Assembly (NCBI RefSeq): GCF_002218195.1
Contig: NZ_CP022336.1
Location: 3,219,001 to 3,283,000 of the forward strand
Length of the DNA stretch: 64,000 nt
Source of the DNA: Sphingorhabdus sp. SMR4y
GTDB lineage: Bacteria; Pseudomonadota; Alphaproteobacteria; Sphingomonadales; Sphingomonadaceae
Direction of reading: 5' to 3'
Made by a program: the position numbers and the translations under genes
In this document: one piece after another, positions 26,116-34,047 of the stretch
How the letters are laid out: every line of letters starts with the position of its first letter
How positions within the stretch are numbered: position 1 is the first letter of the stretch
The notes under the pieces: model-generated
What the model saw: only the letters and a program-made list of their open reading frames with translations
What the model was told of the DNA's origin: nothing
The model's database searches: none

Positions 26116-28059
26116 CTATTTCCCGCCCAGTAGATATTTCTGCCAGAATAGCAGGCTCGCCCAGAACTGATAGTCGGCATTGGCTTTCTTGCGGAAGCCG
26201 TGACCCTCATTCTCGGCCAGCAGATGCCATGCCGGACGGTTGTTGGCGCGGACGGCGGTGACGATCTGGTCGGCTTCGCTGGCCGGGACGCGCGGATCAT
26301 TGGCGCCGGTGACCACCATCAGCGGGATATTGATCTCGCTGGCGCGGAGCAGCGGGCTGATTTCTTCGAGTTTAGCACGCTGTTCGGGGATGCGCTCGTC
26401 GCCATATTCGACCCGCCTGAGATCGCGACGATAGGCCTGTGTATTTTCCAGAAATGTGACAAAACTGGAAATGCCGACAACTTCCAGACCGGCTTTCAGC
26501 TTCCTGCCGTAGCGCAGCATCGAGGCGAGGGTCATATAGCCGCCATAGCTGCCACCGGTCACGGCTATACGATTGCGGTCGATCCGTTTGTCCTTGCGCA
26601 GATGGTCGAGGAACGCCCCGATATCGAGCACGCTATTCTCCCGCCGCCAGGGACCGTTATCCAGCGCGACAAATCTTTTGCCAAAGCCGGTAGACCCTCG
26701 CACATTGGGATAGAAAATCGCGACCCCCAGTTCGTTGACCAGATAATTGCTGCGGCCCAGAAAGCGCGGTGTCGCCTGACCCTCCGGACCGCCGTGGATA
26801 TTGATGATCAGGGGCCGCTTGCCCTTGTGCCGCGCCGGATCCGGGCGATAAAGAAAGCCGGACATTTTCTCGCCGTCGAAACTTTCTATCTCGACCAGTT
26901 GCGGTGCGACATTGTCGGCGCTGTCGAGCCCGCCGGTCTCGCTCCTCGTCCAGCGGGTCACCGCCAGCGTGTCCGGGTTGATGCTGTAAGCGTCAATGCC
27001 CGTACGGTTGCTGTTCAGCGTAAGACCCAGATCGCCCCAGGGAGCGAATTTGACGCCGTTGATCACACCGTCGGGCAGGCCCTCGACAGCCCGGATTTCG
27101 CCGCTTTGCATGTCGTAGAATTTCAGCAGGGAGCGGCCGGCCCGATTGACTTCAAAGGCGATCCAGCGGCCGTCCTTGCTGATATCGAAATCGGTAATAT
27201 CCCAGATTTTCTCGTCTATCACCGGTTCGAACAACGACGTTTCCAGATTGACGAAGCCGAGCCTCTTGACGTCGCTGCCATCATCGGACGCCGCCCAGAG
27301 CCGGCCGTCAGGCGCGAATTTCAGCCCGTGATAGGCGACCGGCTTGTCGCTCTCGGTCAGTTTGCGCGACGTCCCGAGGGCGATATCGACCAGATAGAGC
27401 TGATTGTCCGTGACCGACACATAGTTGAACACCAGCAACTGCTTGTCATCCGGGGAAAAATCGATCGGAAACCAGCCGCCGCCGGTCGAGGCGATCAGCA
27501 TCTTTGAGCCTTCCGGGCGGGACGGATCCATCAGATAGATATCATTATACAGTCCGGTGCGCTTGTTCGAGCCGAAGGCCAGCAATTTTCCGCTGCTTGA
27601 CCAGGGGCCGAGAGTATTGCGGCTCTTGCCGTCGGTGAGCATTCTGGGCTGGCCCTGTTCGAGCGCGAATATCTGGTTGACTTCATTGCCGCCGCTGTCC
27701 TTCTCGAACAGCAGGGCCGAGCCGTCGGGCGCGTAGCGGGCCGAGCTTACCGGTTCGCCGGCAAAGGTCAGTTGCTCGCGCAGGCCCATCGGAGCGGCGA
27801 CGCGGTGCAACTGGCTGGTGTCGGCAAACCGGGTGGAGATCAGCATGGCCCGGCTTTTCGGGTCCCAATCGACAAAACTGGCCGTGCGATATTCCATATA
27901 GGGTCGGGTCTGGTCGACGATTTCCTGCGGGATGTCAGGGACTTGGTCGGCGACCAGCGCGGCCGGGCGAGGGGCGATGTCACCCGCTTGCGCGACCGCA
28001 GGAGCAGCGGCAAATACCGATAATATAAGGCCAATCCGCCAGACCGGTTCAAAACGCAT
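26116..28059 (-). CDS. S9 family peptidase, exported
   Basis: Starting at MRFEPVWRIGLILSVFAAAP, the 647-aa product has a signal peptide ending AVAQA, a beta-propeller N-terminal half (WD-like repeats such as LVFNYVSVTDNQLYLVDIA), and a C-terminal alpha/beta-hydrolase. Catalytic Ser is in VTGGSYGGYMTLASML, Asp in TGANDPRVPASEAD, and His in ENEGHGFRKKANADYQFW. It would cleave short peptides in the periplasm. It is distinct from the other S9 enzyme in this window, with a different active-site context, and is transcribed in line with DUF2339 and LuxR. Confidence 0.93.
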   Translation of the reverse strand: MRFEPVWRIGLILSVFAAAPAVAQAGDIAPRPAALVADQVPDIPQEIVDQTRPYMEYRTASFVDWDPKSRAMLISTRFADTSQLHRVAAPMGLREQLTFAGEPVSSARYAPDGSALLFEKDSGGNEVNQIFALEQGQPRMLTDGKSRNTLGPWSSSGKLLAFGSNKRTGLYNDIYLMDPSRPEGSKMLIASTGGGWFPIDFSPDDKQLLVFNYVSVTDNQLYLVDIALGTSRKLTESDKPVAYHGLKFAPDGRLWAASDDGSDVKRLGFVNLETSLFEPVIDEKIWDITDFDISKDGRWIAFEVNRAGRSLLKFYDMQSGEIRAVEGLPDGVINGVKFAPWGDLGLTLNSNRTGIDAYSINPDTLAVTRWTRSETGGLDSADNVAPQLVEIESFDGEKMSGFLYRPDPARHKGKRPLIINIHGGPEGQATPRFLGRSNYLVNELGVAIFYPNVRGSTGFGKRFVALDNGPWRRENSVLDIGAFLDHLRKDKRIDRNRIAVTGGSYGGYMTLASMLRYGRKLKAGLEVVGISSFVTFLENTQAYRRDLRRVEYGDERIPEQRAKLEEISPLLRASEINIPLMVVTGANDPRVPASEADQIVTAVRANNRPAWHLLAENEGHGFRKKANADYQFWASLLFWQKYLLGGK

Positions 28060-28130
28060 TTCGCAAGCCCCCCGTGTTTCTTTCGGCAAGCTTATGGACG
28101 AATGGTAGCAAAAGCAATTAGGGGTGGGGG

Positions 28131-29987
28131 ATGTTCGATGGAAATTCTCCCTTTGTCCTGCTCGACGATGCCCGGGCCTGTGATGCCGCGCCAGCGCGGC
28201 TTTACCGCGATCCGGTGGACATCGTCCGGGCCGACAAAATGGAAGATTTGGAAGCATGTTTTGCCGCTTTGACGCGGGCGCGATTGGCGGGGCAGCATGT
28301 GGCGGGCTATCTTTCCTACGAAGCGGGACTGGCGCTGGAAGGGCGATTGCAGGGGAAAATACCCGAAAATCTGCCCGCGCCCTTATTATGGTTTGGAATA
28401 TTCAAGAATTACATACAGTTAGCCCCTGAAGCTGTGGCAGAATCTCTGCCCGACCGCAATGGCGCCTGGCTGGGACAACTGGAACCGGCGATCTCGCGCA
28501 CCGCCTATGAGGCGGCGTTCAAAAAGGTGCAAAATTATATCCTTTCCGGCGATATCTATCAGGCAAACCTCACTTTTCGCGCAGAAATGGACTTTTCCGG
28601 GCATCCTCTGGCGCTTTATGCCGCGATCCGCGACCGCGCGCAGGCCGGCTATGGCGGCGTCGTCCATGACGGGGCCAACTGGATGCTGTCCTTCTCGCCG
28701 GAACTCTTCTTCGCGCTGAAGGACGGGCGGATCACCGCCAAGCCGATGAAGGGCACCGCCGCCCGCCTGGCTGACTCCGAAGCCGACGCCCAGGTGCAGG
28801 CGCAATTGCATGGCGACCCGAAGCAGCGGTCGGAGAATCTGATGATCGTCGACCTGCTGCGCAACGACCTGTCGCGAGTGGCCCGGCGCGGCAGCGTCGC
28901 GGTGCCGCATCTGTTCCAGATCGAGAGCTATCCGACCATCCACCAGATGACCTCGACCGTTACTGCGCAGCTCAGAGACGGCCTCGATGCGGTCGATGTG
29001 ATCCGGCAGATTTTCCCCTGCGGCTCGATCACCGGTGCCCCGAAAATCCGCGCGATGGAGATTATCGACGAGCTGGAAAGCGCCGCCGGCGGCACGGCCG
29101 GCGAGCACGGTCCGCGCGGCATTTACTGTGGCTCGATCGGCCGGATCGACGCGGCGGATGCGCAGGGCCGTTCCGACGCCGCCTTCAATGTCGCGATCCG
29201 CACTTTCTTCCTCAAATCGGGCAAAGAAAGGCTTTCCATCGGCCTCGGCTCTGGCATAGTGGCGGACTCGGATGGGGAAGACGAGTGGCGGGAATGCCTC
29301 GCCAAGGGGAGATTTGCGAAAGTGGATGCCAATGCAGGGGGCAATGCCGGAGGCAATATCGGGGCCGACAGTGGCCGCGGCCATCGCGTCGACCTGATCG
29401 AGACCATGGCCTTTGATCCGGCCAGTGGCATCGCCCGGCTGGAAGCGCATCTCGAGCGGATGAAGACCAGCGCCGCCACCCTGCAATTCGAATTCGACCG
29501 CCACGCCGCGCGCAACGCGATCCAGGCGATCACCTTTCACCAGGAAAGCCCCGCCATGGTCCGCCTGCACCTCGGCCCGTCCGGGGCGCTGGCGATCGAG
29601 CTGAAGCCGATGCCCGAACCACAGGACGGGCCGGTGCAATGCCAGCTGGTGCCGATGCAGGCCGATCCCCGGGATTTCCGCCTGCACCACAAGACCAGCG
29701 ACCGGCGGGTTTATGCGGTCGAGGGTTTAGGCGAGGGCGTCCACCCGATTTTCGTCGATGGCGAGGGTTTCGTCACCGAGGGCGCGATCTGGAATGTCTT
29801 TGTCGAGCGCGACGGGCTGTTGCTGACGCCGAGGCTGGAACGCGGCGTGCTGCCGGGCGTGCTGCGCGCGGAGCTGCTGGAGAGCGGGCAGGCGGTCGAG
29901 GCGGACCTGACTGCGGAGGATATGGCGGGCGGGTTTCTGGTGGGGAATAGTGTTCGGGGGTTGGTGCAGGCCGTAGTCACCGATTGA
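28131..29987 (+). CDS. Aminodeoxychorismate synthase component I fused to ADC lyase
   Basis: A 618-aa PabB-PabC fusion for p-aminobenzoate and hence folate synthesis. Residues 1-385 form the chorismate-binding domain: YQANLTFRAEMDF, AKPMKGTAAR, NLMIVDLLRNDLSRVA, FPCGSITGAPKIRAMEII and IGLGSGIVADSDGE. After a Gly/Asn-rich linker (about 400-415: NAGGNAGGNIGAD), residues 420-618 form a class IV PLP lyase domain with RVDLIETMAFDP, the probable PLP Lys in LHHKTSDRRVY, and VTEGAIWNVFVE. The glutamine amidotransferase subunit PabA must be encoded elsewhere. The stop codon overlaps the -35 element of the hicA promoter. Confidence 0.93.
   Translation: MFDGNSPFVLLDDARACDAAPARLYRDPVDIVRADKMEDLEACFAALTRARLAGQHVAGYLSYEAGLALEGRLQGKIPENLPAPLLWFGIFKNYIQLAPEAVAESLPDRNGAWLGQLEPAISRTAYEAAFKKVQNYILSGDIYQANLTFRAEMDFSGHPLALYAAIRDRAQAGYGGVVHDGANWMLSFSPELFFALKDGRITAKPMKGTAARLADSEADAQVQAQLHGDPKQRSENLMIVDLLRNDLSRVARRGSVAVPHLFQIESYPTIHQMTSTVTAQLRDGLDAVDVIRQIFPCGSITGAPKIRAMEIIDELESAAGGTAGEHGPRGIYCGSIGRIDAADAQGRSDAAFNVAIRTFFLKSGKERLSIGLGSGIVADSDGEDEWRECLAKGRFAKVDANAGGNAGGNIGADSGRGHRVDLIETMAFDPASGIARLEAHLERMKTSAATLQFEFDRHAARNAIQAITFHQESPAMVRLHLGPSGALAIELKPMPEPQDGPVQCQLVPMQADPRDFRLHHKTSDRRVYAVEGLGEGVHPIFVDGEGFVTEGAIWNVFVERDGLLLTPRLERGVLPGVLRAELLESGQAVEADLTAEDMAGGFLVGNSVRGLVQAVVTD
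29940..29965 (+). repeat. Copy 1 of a 26-bp direct repeat (within the pabBC 3' end)
   Basis: Identical to 30706-30731. This copy encodes VGNSVRGLV near the C-terminus of the intact PabBC. The two copies bracket hicAB. Confidence 0.85.
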
Positions 29988-30018
29988 CTTTCTGCCAAAA
30001 TTGTGTATATAAATACAC
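29984..30018 (+). promoter_or_regulatory. hicA promoter with palindromic operator
   Basis: TTGACT (29984-29989) is followed by overlapping -10 candidates TATATA (30006) and TATAAA (30008) at 16-18 bp. The -10 lies inside GTGTAT-ATAA-ATACAC (30003-30018), perfect 6-bp arms, as expected for HicB autorepression. The ATG follows at once, so the mRNA would be leaderless or nearly so. Confidence 0.6.
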
Positions 30019-30201
30019 ATGGAGCGGAGCAGCAAGCAGATCATCCGGCGGCTCCGCAAGGAGGGCTTTGAACTGGTTTCAATCAGAGGCTCTCACCATA
30101 AATATCGTAAGGATGATCGTATCATCATTGTCCCGCATCCCAAGAAAGACCTGCCCGTCGGGACGGCGCGCAGCATCGCCCGGATGGCGGGATGGATTTG
30201 A
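30019..30201 (+). CDS. hicA: Type II toxin HicA (mRNA interferase)
   Basis: A 60-aa dsRBD-fold toxin. The family core is complete: SSKQIIRRLRKEGFELV, then SIRGSHHKYRK with the catalytic His, and IIVPHPKKDLPVGTARSIARMAGW. HicA cleaves mRNA independent of codon context and is neutralised by HicB, encoded 12 bp downstream. The toxin-first order is normal for hicAB. There is no Shine-Dalgarno, and the start directly follows the promoter palindrome. Confidence 0.92.
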   Translation: MERSSKQIIRRLRKEGFELVSIRGSHHKYRKDDRIIIVPHPKKDLPVGTARSIARMAGWI

Positions 30202-30213
30202 AAGGCCCAGCCC

Positions 30214-30600
30214 ATGTTCTATTTTGCCGTCGTGCATAAGGATGAAGACAGCGCTTTCGGAATTTCCTTTCCGGATGTGCCCGGCTGCTTTTCCGCGGCG
30301 GACGAGGAAGGCGATATTATCGCCAATGCAATCGAGGCGCTGTCACTCTATTTTGAGGATGAAGAGATGGTCCCCGCCAGCCCGATCGGCGCAATCCAGA
30401 AATCAGCCGCCGAGGATCTGAAGCAGGGCGCGTTTCTGGTGCAGATCCCCTATCTGCAGCGCACCGGCCGGACCGGTCGCTATAATGTCTCGCTCGACAC
30501 CGGCGTCGTCAAAATGATCGACAGCGCCGCCCGCACCCGAAAAATGACCCGCAGCGCCTTTCTGGAGGATGCGGCGTTGAAGGAGATTGGGGTGGGGTGA
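30214..30600 (+). CDS. hicB: Type II antitoxin HicB
   Basis: A 128-aa antitoxin. The N-terminal degraded-RNase-H-like HicB fold reads YFAVVHKDEDSAFGISFPDVPGCFSAADEEGDIIANAIEAL, with the conserved FPDVPGC loop. The C-terminal part is a ribbon-helix-helix-type DNA binder (RYNVSLDTGVVKMIDSAARTRKMTRSAFLEDAAL), so it probably represses its own promoter. AAGG stands before the ATG. A fragment of another hicB 5' end lies 1.5 kb downstream at 31741. Confidence 0.92.
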   Translation: MFYFAVVHKDEDSAFGISFPDVPGCFSAADEEGDIIANAIEALSLYFEDEEMVPASPIGAIQKSAAEDLKQGAFLVQIPYLQRTGRTGRYNVSLDTGVVKMIDSAARTRKMTRSAFLEDAALKEIGVG

Positions 30601-30642
30601 GGGGGGCTCTCGACTCGGACAGGAGTGTATTGACGCGGTAAC

Positions 30643-30747
30643 TCCGGTGCGTTGCCGAGTGTGCTGCGGGCGGAATCGCTGGAGAGAGGGCAGGTGGGTT
30701 TTTTGTGGGGAATAGTGTTCGGGGGTTGGTTGAGGCGATCTGTTAAA
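30643..30747 (+). pseudogene. Remnant of a second pabBC 3' end
   Basis: Translation gives LPSVLRAESLERGQ, resembling LPGVLRAELLESGQ of PabBC, then after a deletion and frame change GFFVGNSVRGLVEAIC and a stop, resembling GFLVGNSVRGLVQAVVTD. It includes the 26-bp exact repeat at 30706-30731. The differences suggest descent from a related but diverged pabBC allele rather than a fresh duplication. It lies just past hicB. Confidence 0.75.
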
Positions 30748-30776
30748 TCGCGCCCGATATCCAATGAACAGCCCGT

Positions 30777-30828
30777 TGTTATAATTCATTATATTTTGCT
30801 TGCCAGTTTGTTATAATTCATTATATTC
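30777..30828 (+). promoter_or_regulatory. Twin 20-bp direct repeats, operators of the relE-type module
   Basis: Identical 20-bp copies at 30777-30796 and 30809-30828, start to start 32 bp (three helical turns). Each contains TATAAT-TC-ATTATA, perfect arms that include a consensus -10 box. They end five bases before the toxin ATG. An autoregulatory operator for the antitoxin is likely. Confidence 0.6.
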
Positions 30829-30833
30829 ATGCA

Positions 30834-31091
30834 ATGAAGACGATTAGCTACACAGCGCAAGCGGATCGTGCATTGGCCAGGATGCCGAAAAGGCAAGCGG
30901 ACGCTGTGGAAGCCAAAATCGAGCAATATGCCCGGGATCCGGAAAGCCTCTCGGCACAGGTCAAGTCGCTGCAGGGCACGGATGCCTTGCGCCTGCGCGT
31001 CGGTAATTACCGGGTCATATTTAACGAGGATCTGGTTGTGCTGAACGTCCTCGACATCGGGCACCGCAAGGCCATTTACAAAAGAGGCTGA
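30834..31091 (+). CDS. RelE/ParE family toxin
   Basis: An 85-aa RelE-superfamily toxin: KTISYTAQADRALARMPKRQADAVEAKIEQYARDP, then VKSLQGTDALRLRVGNYRVIFNEDLVVLNVLDIGHRKAIYKR. The basic residues in RLRVGNYRVIF and the GHRKAIYKR end match the ribosome-dependent mRNA-cleaving branch. It is followed 66 bp later by an XRE antitoxin, a toxin-first (HigBA-like) order. No ribosome site precedes the ATG, and the upstream TATAAT would give a very short leader. Confidence 0.87.
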   Translation: MKTISYTAQADRALARMPKRQADAVEAKIEQYARDPESLSAQVKSLQGTDALRLRVGNYRVIFNEDLVVLNVLDIGHRKAIYKRG

Positions 31092-31157
31092 GCATTACGG
31101 GCGCGATTGCACAAAACAGGATCTGGCTGGCAATGGCCAGCAGAATGGAATTGAAAA

Positions 31158-31748
31158 ATGGAACTTGAGCCGAAATTTGAAACAAGCGGGGACGGGATCG
31201 AAACCGTGACGCTGACCCGTGCCGAGTTCGACTGGCTTGTCGAGCAGGCGGAGGATGCGGCCGATCTTGCGGCGGCCTATGAAGGCCTCAAATCGCTGCA
31301 GAATGACGGGGCCATCCCGGCCGAGGTGGCGCGCGCGGTTCGTGATGGCAAACATCCGATTGCAGCCGCCCGCGCCTATTGCGGGATGACCCAGACCGAT
31401 CTGGCGGCAGCAATTGGCATGACGCAGCCCGCCATCGCCCGCCTTGAGGCGTCTCCTCCCGGCACCGGTCGAACGGACACCATCAATGCGATCACCAAGG
31501 CGCTGGCCTTGCCCCGCTGGCTGTTTGAATCGCGCAGTAATGACAATGCGGGGAAGCAACAGGGGCGGGAAACGGATGACGCCAGCGCCGATCCGGTTGC
31601 GGGCGGAATATGGCGCGCGGGGCCAGGGACGAATGCCGATGCGAGTCCGTCGATGGTCAGAGAGAGGGAAGCGGGGACGTTTATTTCCGAACGGTCCGGC
31701 AAAACCGCAGGGAAGCGTGACAAGCCGACAAAAAGCAAACGTGTATAA
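31158..31748 (+). CDS. XRE family antitoxin with anomalous C-terminal tail
   Basis: A 196-aa product. Residues 1-60 are an acidic toxin-binding type segment (VTLTRAEFDWLVEQAEDAADLAAAYEGL), and about 70-128 a helix-turn-helix: AARAYCGMTQTDLAAAIGMTQPAIARLEASPPG...ITKALALPRWLFE. Cognate antitoxins usually end about here. The remaining 66 residues are polar, low-complexity and Gly/Arg-rich, and the reading frame ends inside a hicB fragment (stop at 31746), so the tail looks like read-through created by a rearrangement. It probably represses the twin operators upstream of the toxin. Confidence 0.82.
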   Translation: MELEPKFETSGDGIETVTLTRAEFDWLVEQAEDAADLAAAYEGLKSLQNDGAIPAEVARAVRDGKHPIAAARAYCGMTQTDLAAAIGMTQPAIARLEASPPGTGRTDTINAITKALALPRWLFESRSNDNAGKQQGRETDDASADPVAGGIWRAGPGTNADASPSMVREREAGTFISERSGKTAGKRDKPTKSKRV

Positions 31749-31782
31749 GGATCAAGACAGAGCTTTCGGAATTTCCTTTGAA
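31741..31782 (+). pseudogene. hicB 5' fragment
   Basis: In frame from 31741 it reads VYKDQDRAFGISFEI, matching VHKDEDSAFGISFPDV of the intact HicB, with close nucleotide identity over about 38 bases, then it diverges. No hicA sequence or HicB C-terminus follows. Confidence 0.75.
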
Positions 31783-32133
31783 ATTACGGTGACGCTGCAC
31801 TCAATTCAAATTTCGGCCAGCCATTCTGTCGCTCCAGCGCAGGGCACAGGCGTCGTAAGCTTGCCCGAAGCTTTTTTAGCCGAGCGGCCTAGCCCGACAA
31901 TCCGGCGTGCACCCTATTATGGTCTGGATCCCGGCCTTCGCCGGGATGACGGTCTTGCCGGGTGAACGGGGCGGGCGGGCACGCGGCGGACTGCTGAATG
32001 GCCGCGCGGCGGATCGCTGGACTTCTGCTGCATCGAATTGCTTTATTTAACTAAATCGTGAAAAATAGTTTCACTAATTGACGATCTCTCACCTAAGAGA
32101 TGGGTTCGAATCACTTAATTGGGGGGTCCAATA
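31749..32133. other. 385-bp intergenic region after the toxin-antitoxin patch
   Basis: It contains the hicB fragment, a palindromic repeat (31924-31952) and, ahead of the next gene, two short inverted repeats: GTGAAA/TTTCAC (32058-32074) and ATCTCT/AGAGAT (32084-32101). The last 100 bp are AT-rich and presumably hold the promoter of the gene at 32134. No other gene is apparent. Confidence 0.6.
31924..31952. repeat. Short palindromic intergenic repeat
   Basis: ATCCCGGC-CTTC-GCCGGGAT, perfect 8-bp arms, within the phrase CTGGATCCCGGC...ATGACGG. Similar sequences are scattered between genes in sphingomonad and related genomes, so I treat it as a REP-like element. Confidence 0.6.
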
Positions 32134-32808
32134 ATGAAGACGTTTTTACTGGTGGCTACGGCTGCCTTGAGTTTTTCTGCAGCACAAGCCTTTGCTCAGG
32201 AAGCGGCGCCAGGAGAAGCTGTCGCTCCGGTTGCGGAGCCGGCACCTGCCGCCGTGGCCCCTATTCCCGAACTGGTGACCCAGAACGCCATTTTGCGCGC
32301 CGGCACGCCGATCACGCTTCGCTTGATGGAAGAAGTGACGACCAAGAAAAAGATGGCCCGGGTCGGTCAACGCGTGCGCATGGAAGTCGCCGCGCCGGTC
32401 TACGTCAATGACGTCGTTGTCATCCCTGCCGGTTCGCCGGCTGAAGCGGAGCTGACGAGCGTTCGCAACAAGGGCATGTGGGGCAAGTCGGGCAAGCTGG
32501 AAGCGCGTGCCCTGTTCGCCCGGGTCAACGGGCGGCAAATCCGCCTGACCGGTGCCTTTGACGACAAGGGTGTGACGGGAACGGCCGGCGTGGTTGGCGC
32601 GATCGCGCTGGTCCCGATTGCCGGCTTTTTCATGACAGGAACCAGTGCCGTTTTCCCGATGGGTGGCGAAGTGCCGGCCTTTATCGACGAAGATGTGGAA
32701 CTGGCTATTCAGGCAAAGAAACCAGCGCCACTAACGGTTGAAACGCCGGGGGCTCCACTGGCCATTGAGGCCGATGCGGCCGAAACGAGCGTAGCCGCGC
32801 CGGAGTAA
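32134..32808 (+). CDS. Exported protein of unknown function
   Basis: A 224-aa protein with a signal peptide (FLLVATAALSFSAAQAFAQ). An Ala/Pro/Glu-rich linker (20-50) is followed by a beta-rich domain: LRAGTPITLRLMEEVTTKKKMARVGQRVRMEV, VVIPAGSPAEAELTSVRNKGMWGKSGKLEARALFARVNGRQIRL. A Gly/hydrophobic segment (GTAGVVGAIALVPIAGFFMTGTSAVF) and an acidic tail finish it. The pattern resembles small periplasmic proteins with a TraB/TrbI-like beta-barrel core, but no firm family is assigned. A run of six G residues lies before the ATG. Confidence 0.75.
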   Translation: MKTFLLVATAALSFSAAQAFAQEAAPGEAVAPVAEPAPAAVAPIPELVTQNAILRAGTPITLRLMEEVTTKKKMARVGQRVRMEVAAPVYVNDVVVIPAGSPAEAELTSVRNKGMWGKSGKLEARALFARVNGRQIRLTGAFDDKGVTGTAGVVGAIALVPIAGFFMTGTSAVFPMGGEVPAFIDEDVELAIQAKKPAPLTVETPGAPLAIEADAAETSVAAPE

Positions 32809-32964
32809 TTGCCAATAGAATGGCTGTGACAGCGCGCTTTGAATCCGGCCCTGCCCGGATGTATCGCGCGCCCTGTCACCGCCATTCCTCTTTCACCAAT
32901 CTATCCTGCCCCGGCTGGCCCATTACTGCTTGCATCGCACCCCGCATTTCGCCAACGGACAATC

Positions 32965-33921
32965 ATGACTGATTCCCTCCGTCGCATGACAAAACCGGCG
33001 CCAGGCCGCGTGGTAATCTGGGGCGGTGTCGTCCTGCTTCTGGCCTATGCGGCGATAGTGCTGTGGGCGCGCTATGATCCCGCTCTGATCGGCCAGCTCC
33101 GGTTCCTCCCCGGCATCGGGGCGCTGGCGGCGGTGATTGCCAATACGTCGGGCACCGGTGGCGGGGTGGTGTTTGTGCCGGTGTTCAACGGGCTGCGCGA
33201 GCATGGCGTGATGACGCTCGATCCGCTGCGGGTGACCGCGGCGTCGATGGGGATCCAGTGTTTCGGCATGACCATTGGCGGACTGCGCTGGACTGACCGG
33301 CTGCTGCATCAGCCGGCAGCGGCGGCTTCGGCATCGGCGGGGGACGCTGCCGTGCGGCCGCGCGATTTTCTGCTGGTGATCCTGGCGGTGCTGGCAGTGG
33401 CGCTGCCGGCGATGCTGGCGATGCAGCGGCTGACGATGGTCGACGGACAGATGATCCTGCTCGGCTACAAGATATTCTCGATCTTTCTCGGCCTTGCGCT
33501 GATCATCACCACCTGGACGATCAACCACAAACGGCCGGAGCGGGCGCGGCTGGAGCGGATCGATATTGCCATGCTGCTGCTGATCGCCATTCCCGGTGGC
33601 GCGCTGACCGCGCTGTTTTCGGTCGGCGTCGGCGAGCTGGTCGCGCTCTATCTGTTCATCCGCCATTATCCGGTGCTGCTGTGCACCGGCACCGCCTGCG
33701 TGATTTCCTCGATCAGCGTGCTGGTTGGCAGCATCTGGCATATCGAGAGCGGGACGATGCCATGGGAGATCGTGCTGCTGGCCGGGCCGGGCGCGGTGCT
33801 CGGCGCCTTTCTCGCCCGCCCGATTGCGCTGTGGCTGGGCGCGAAACGGCTGAAGACGCTGGACGGGACCTGGATCGTGCTGTCGGCGGTCTATCTGATC
33901 GTGCTCAACTGGGTCTATTGA
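32965..33921 (+). CDS. TSUP (TauE/SafE) family permease
   Basis: Starting at MTDSLRRMTKP (318 aa), the protein has about eight membrane helices in two repeats. The conserved small-residue loop NTSGTGGGVVFVPVF follows helix 2 and LFSVGVGELVALYLFIR opens the second repeat; ITTWTINHKRPERARLERID is the cytoplasmic loop. TSUP permeases export sulfite or organosulfur anions, or other organic acids. A longer reading upstream would add a Pro-rich stretch unlike a membrane protein start. Substrate unknown. Confidence 0.85.
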   Translation: MTDSLRRMTKPAPGRVVIWGGVVLLLAYAAIVLWARYDPALIGQLRFLPGIGALAAVIANTSGTGGGVVFVPVFNGLREHGVMTLDPLRVTAASMGIQCFGMTIGGLRWTDRLLHQPAAAASASAGDAAVRPRDFLLVILAVLAVALPAMLAMQRLTMVDGQMILLGYKIFSIFLGLALIITTWTINHKRPERARLERIDIAMLLLIAIPGGALTALFSVGVGELVALYLFIRHYPVLLCTGTACVISSISVLVGSIWHIESGTMPWEIVLLAGPGAVLGAFLARPIALWLGAKRLKTLDGTWIVLSAVYLIVLNWVY

Positions 33922-34047
33922 ACGGGGTGTCGCGAGCGGGCCGCGGATGATGCGGCCTGCTCGCTTGCGCATGGCGAGGCCGGACCGCTCGCGCCGATAA
34001 TTGCCTCTGCAAGGGGAACCGAATATCGCGGCCAGAGTTTTTCGCTC

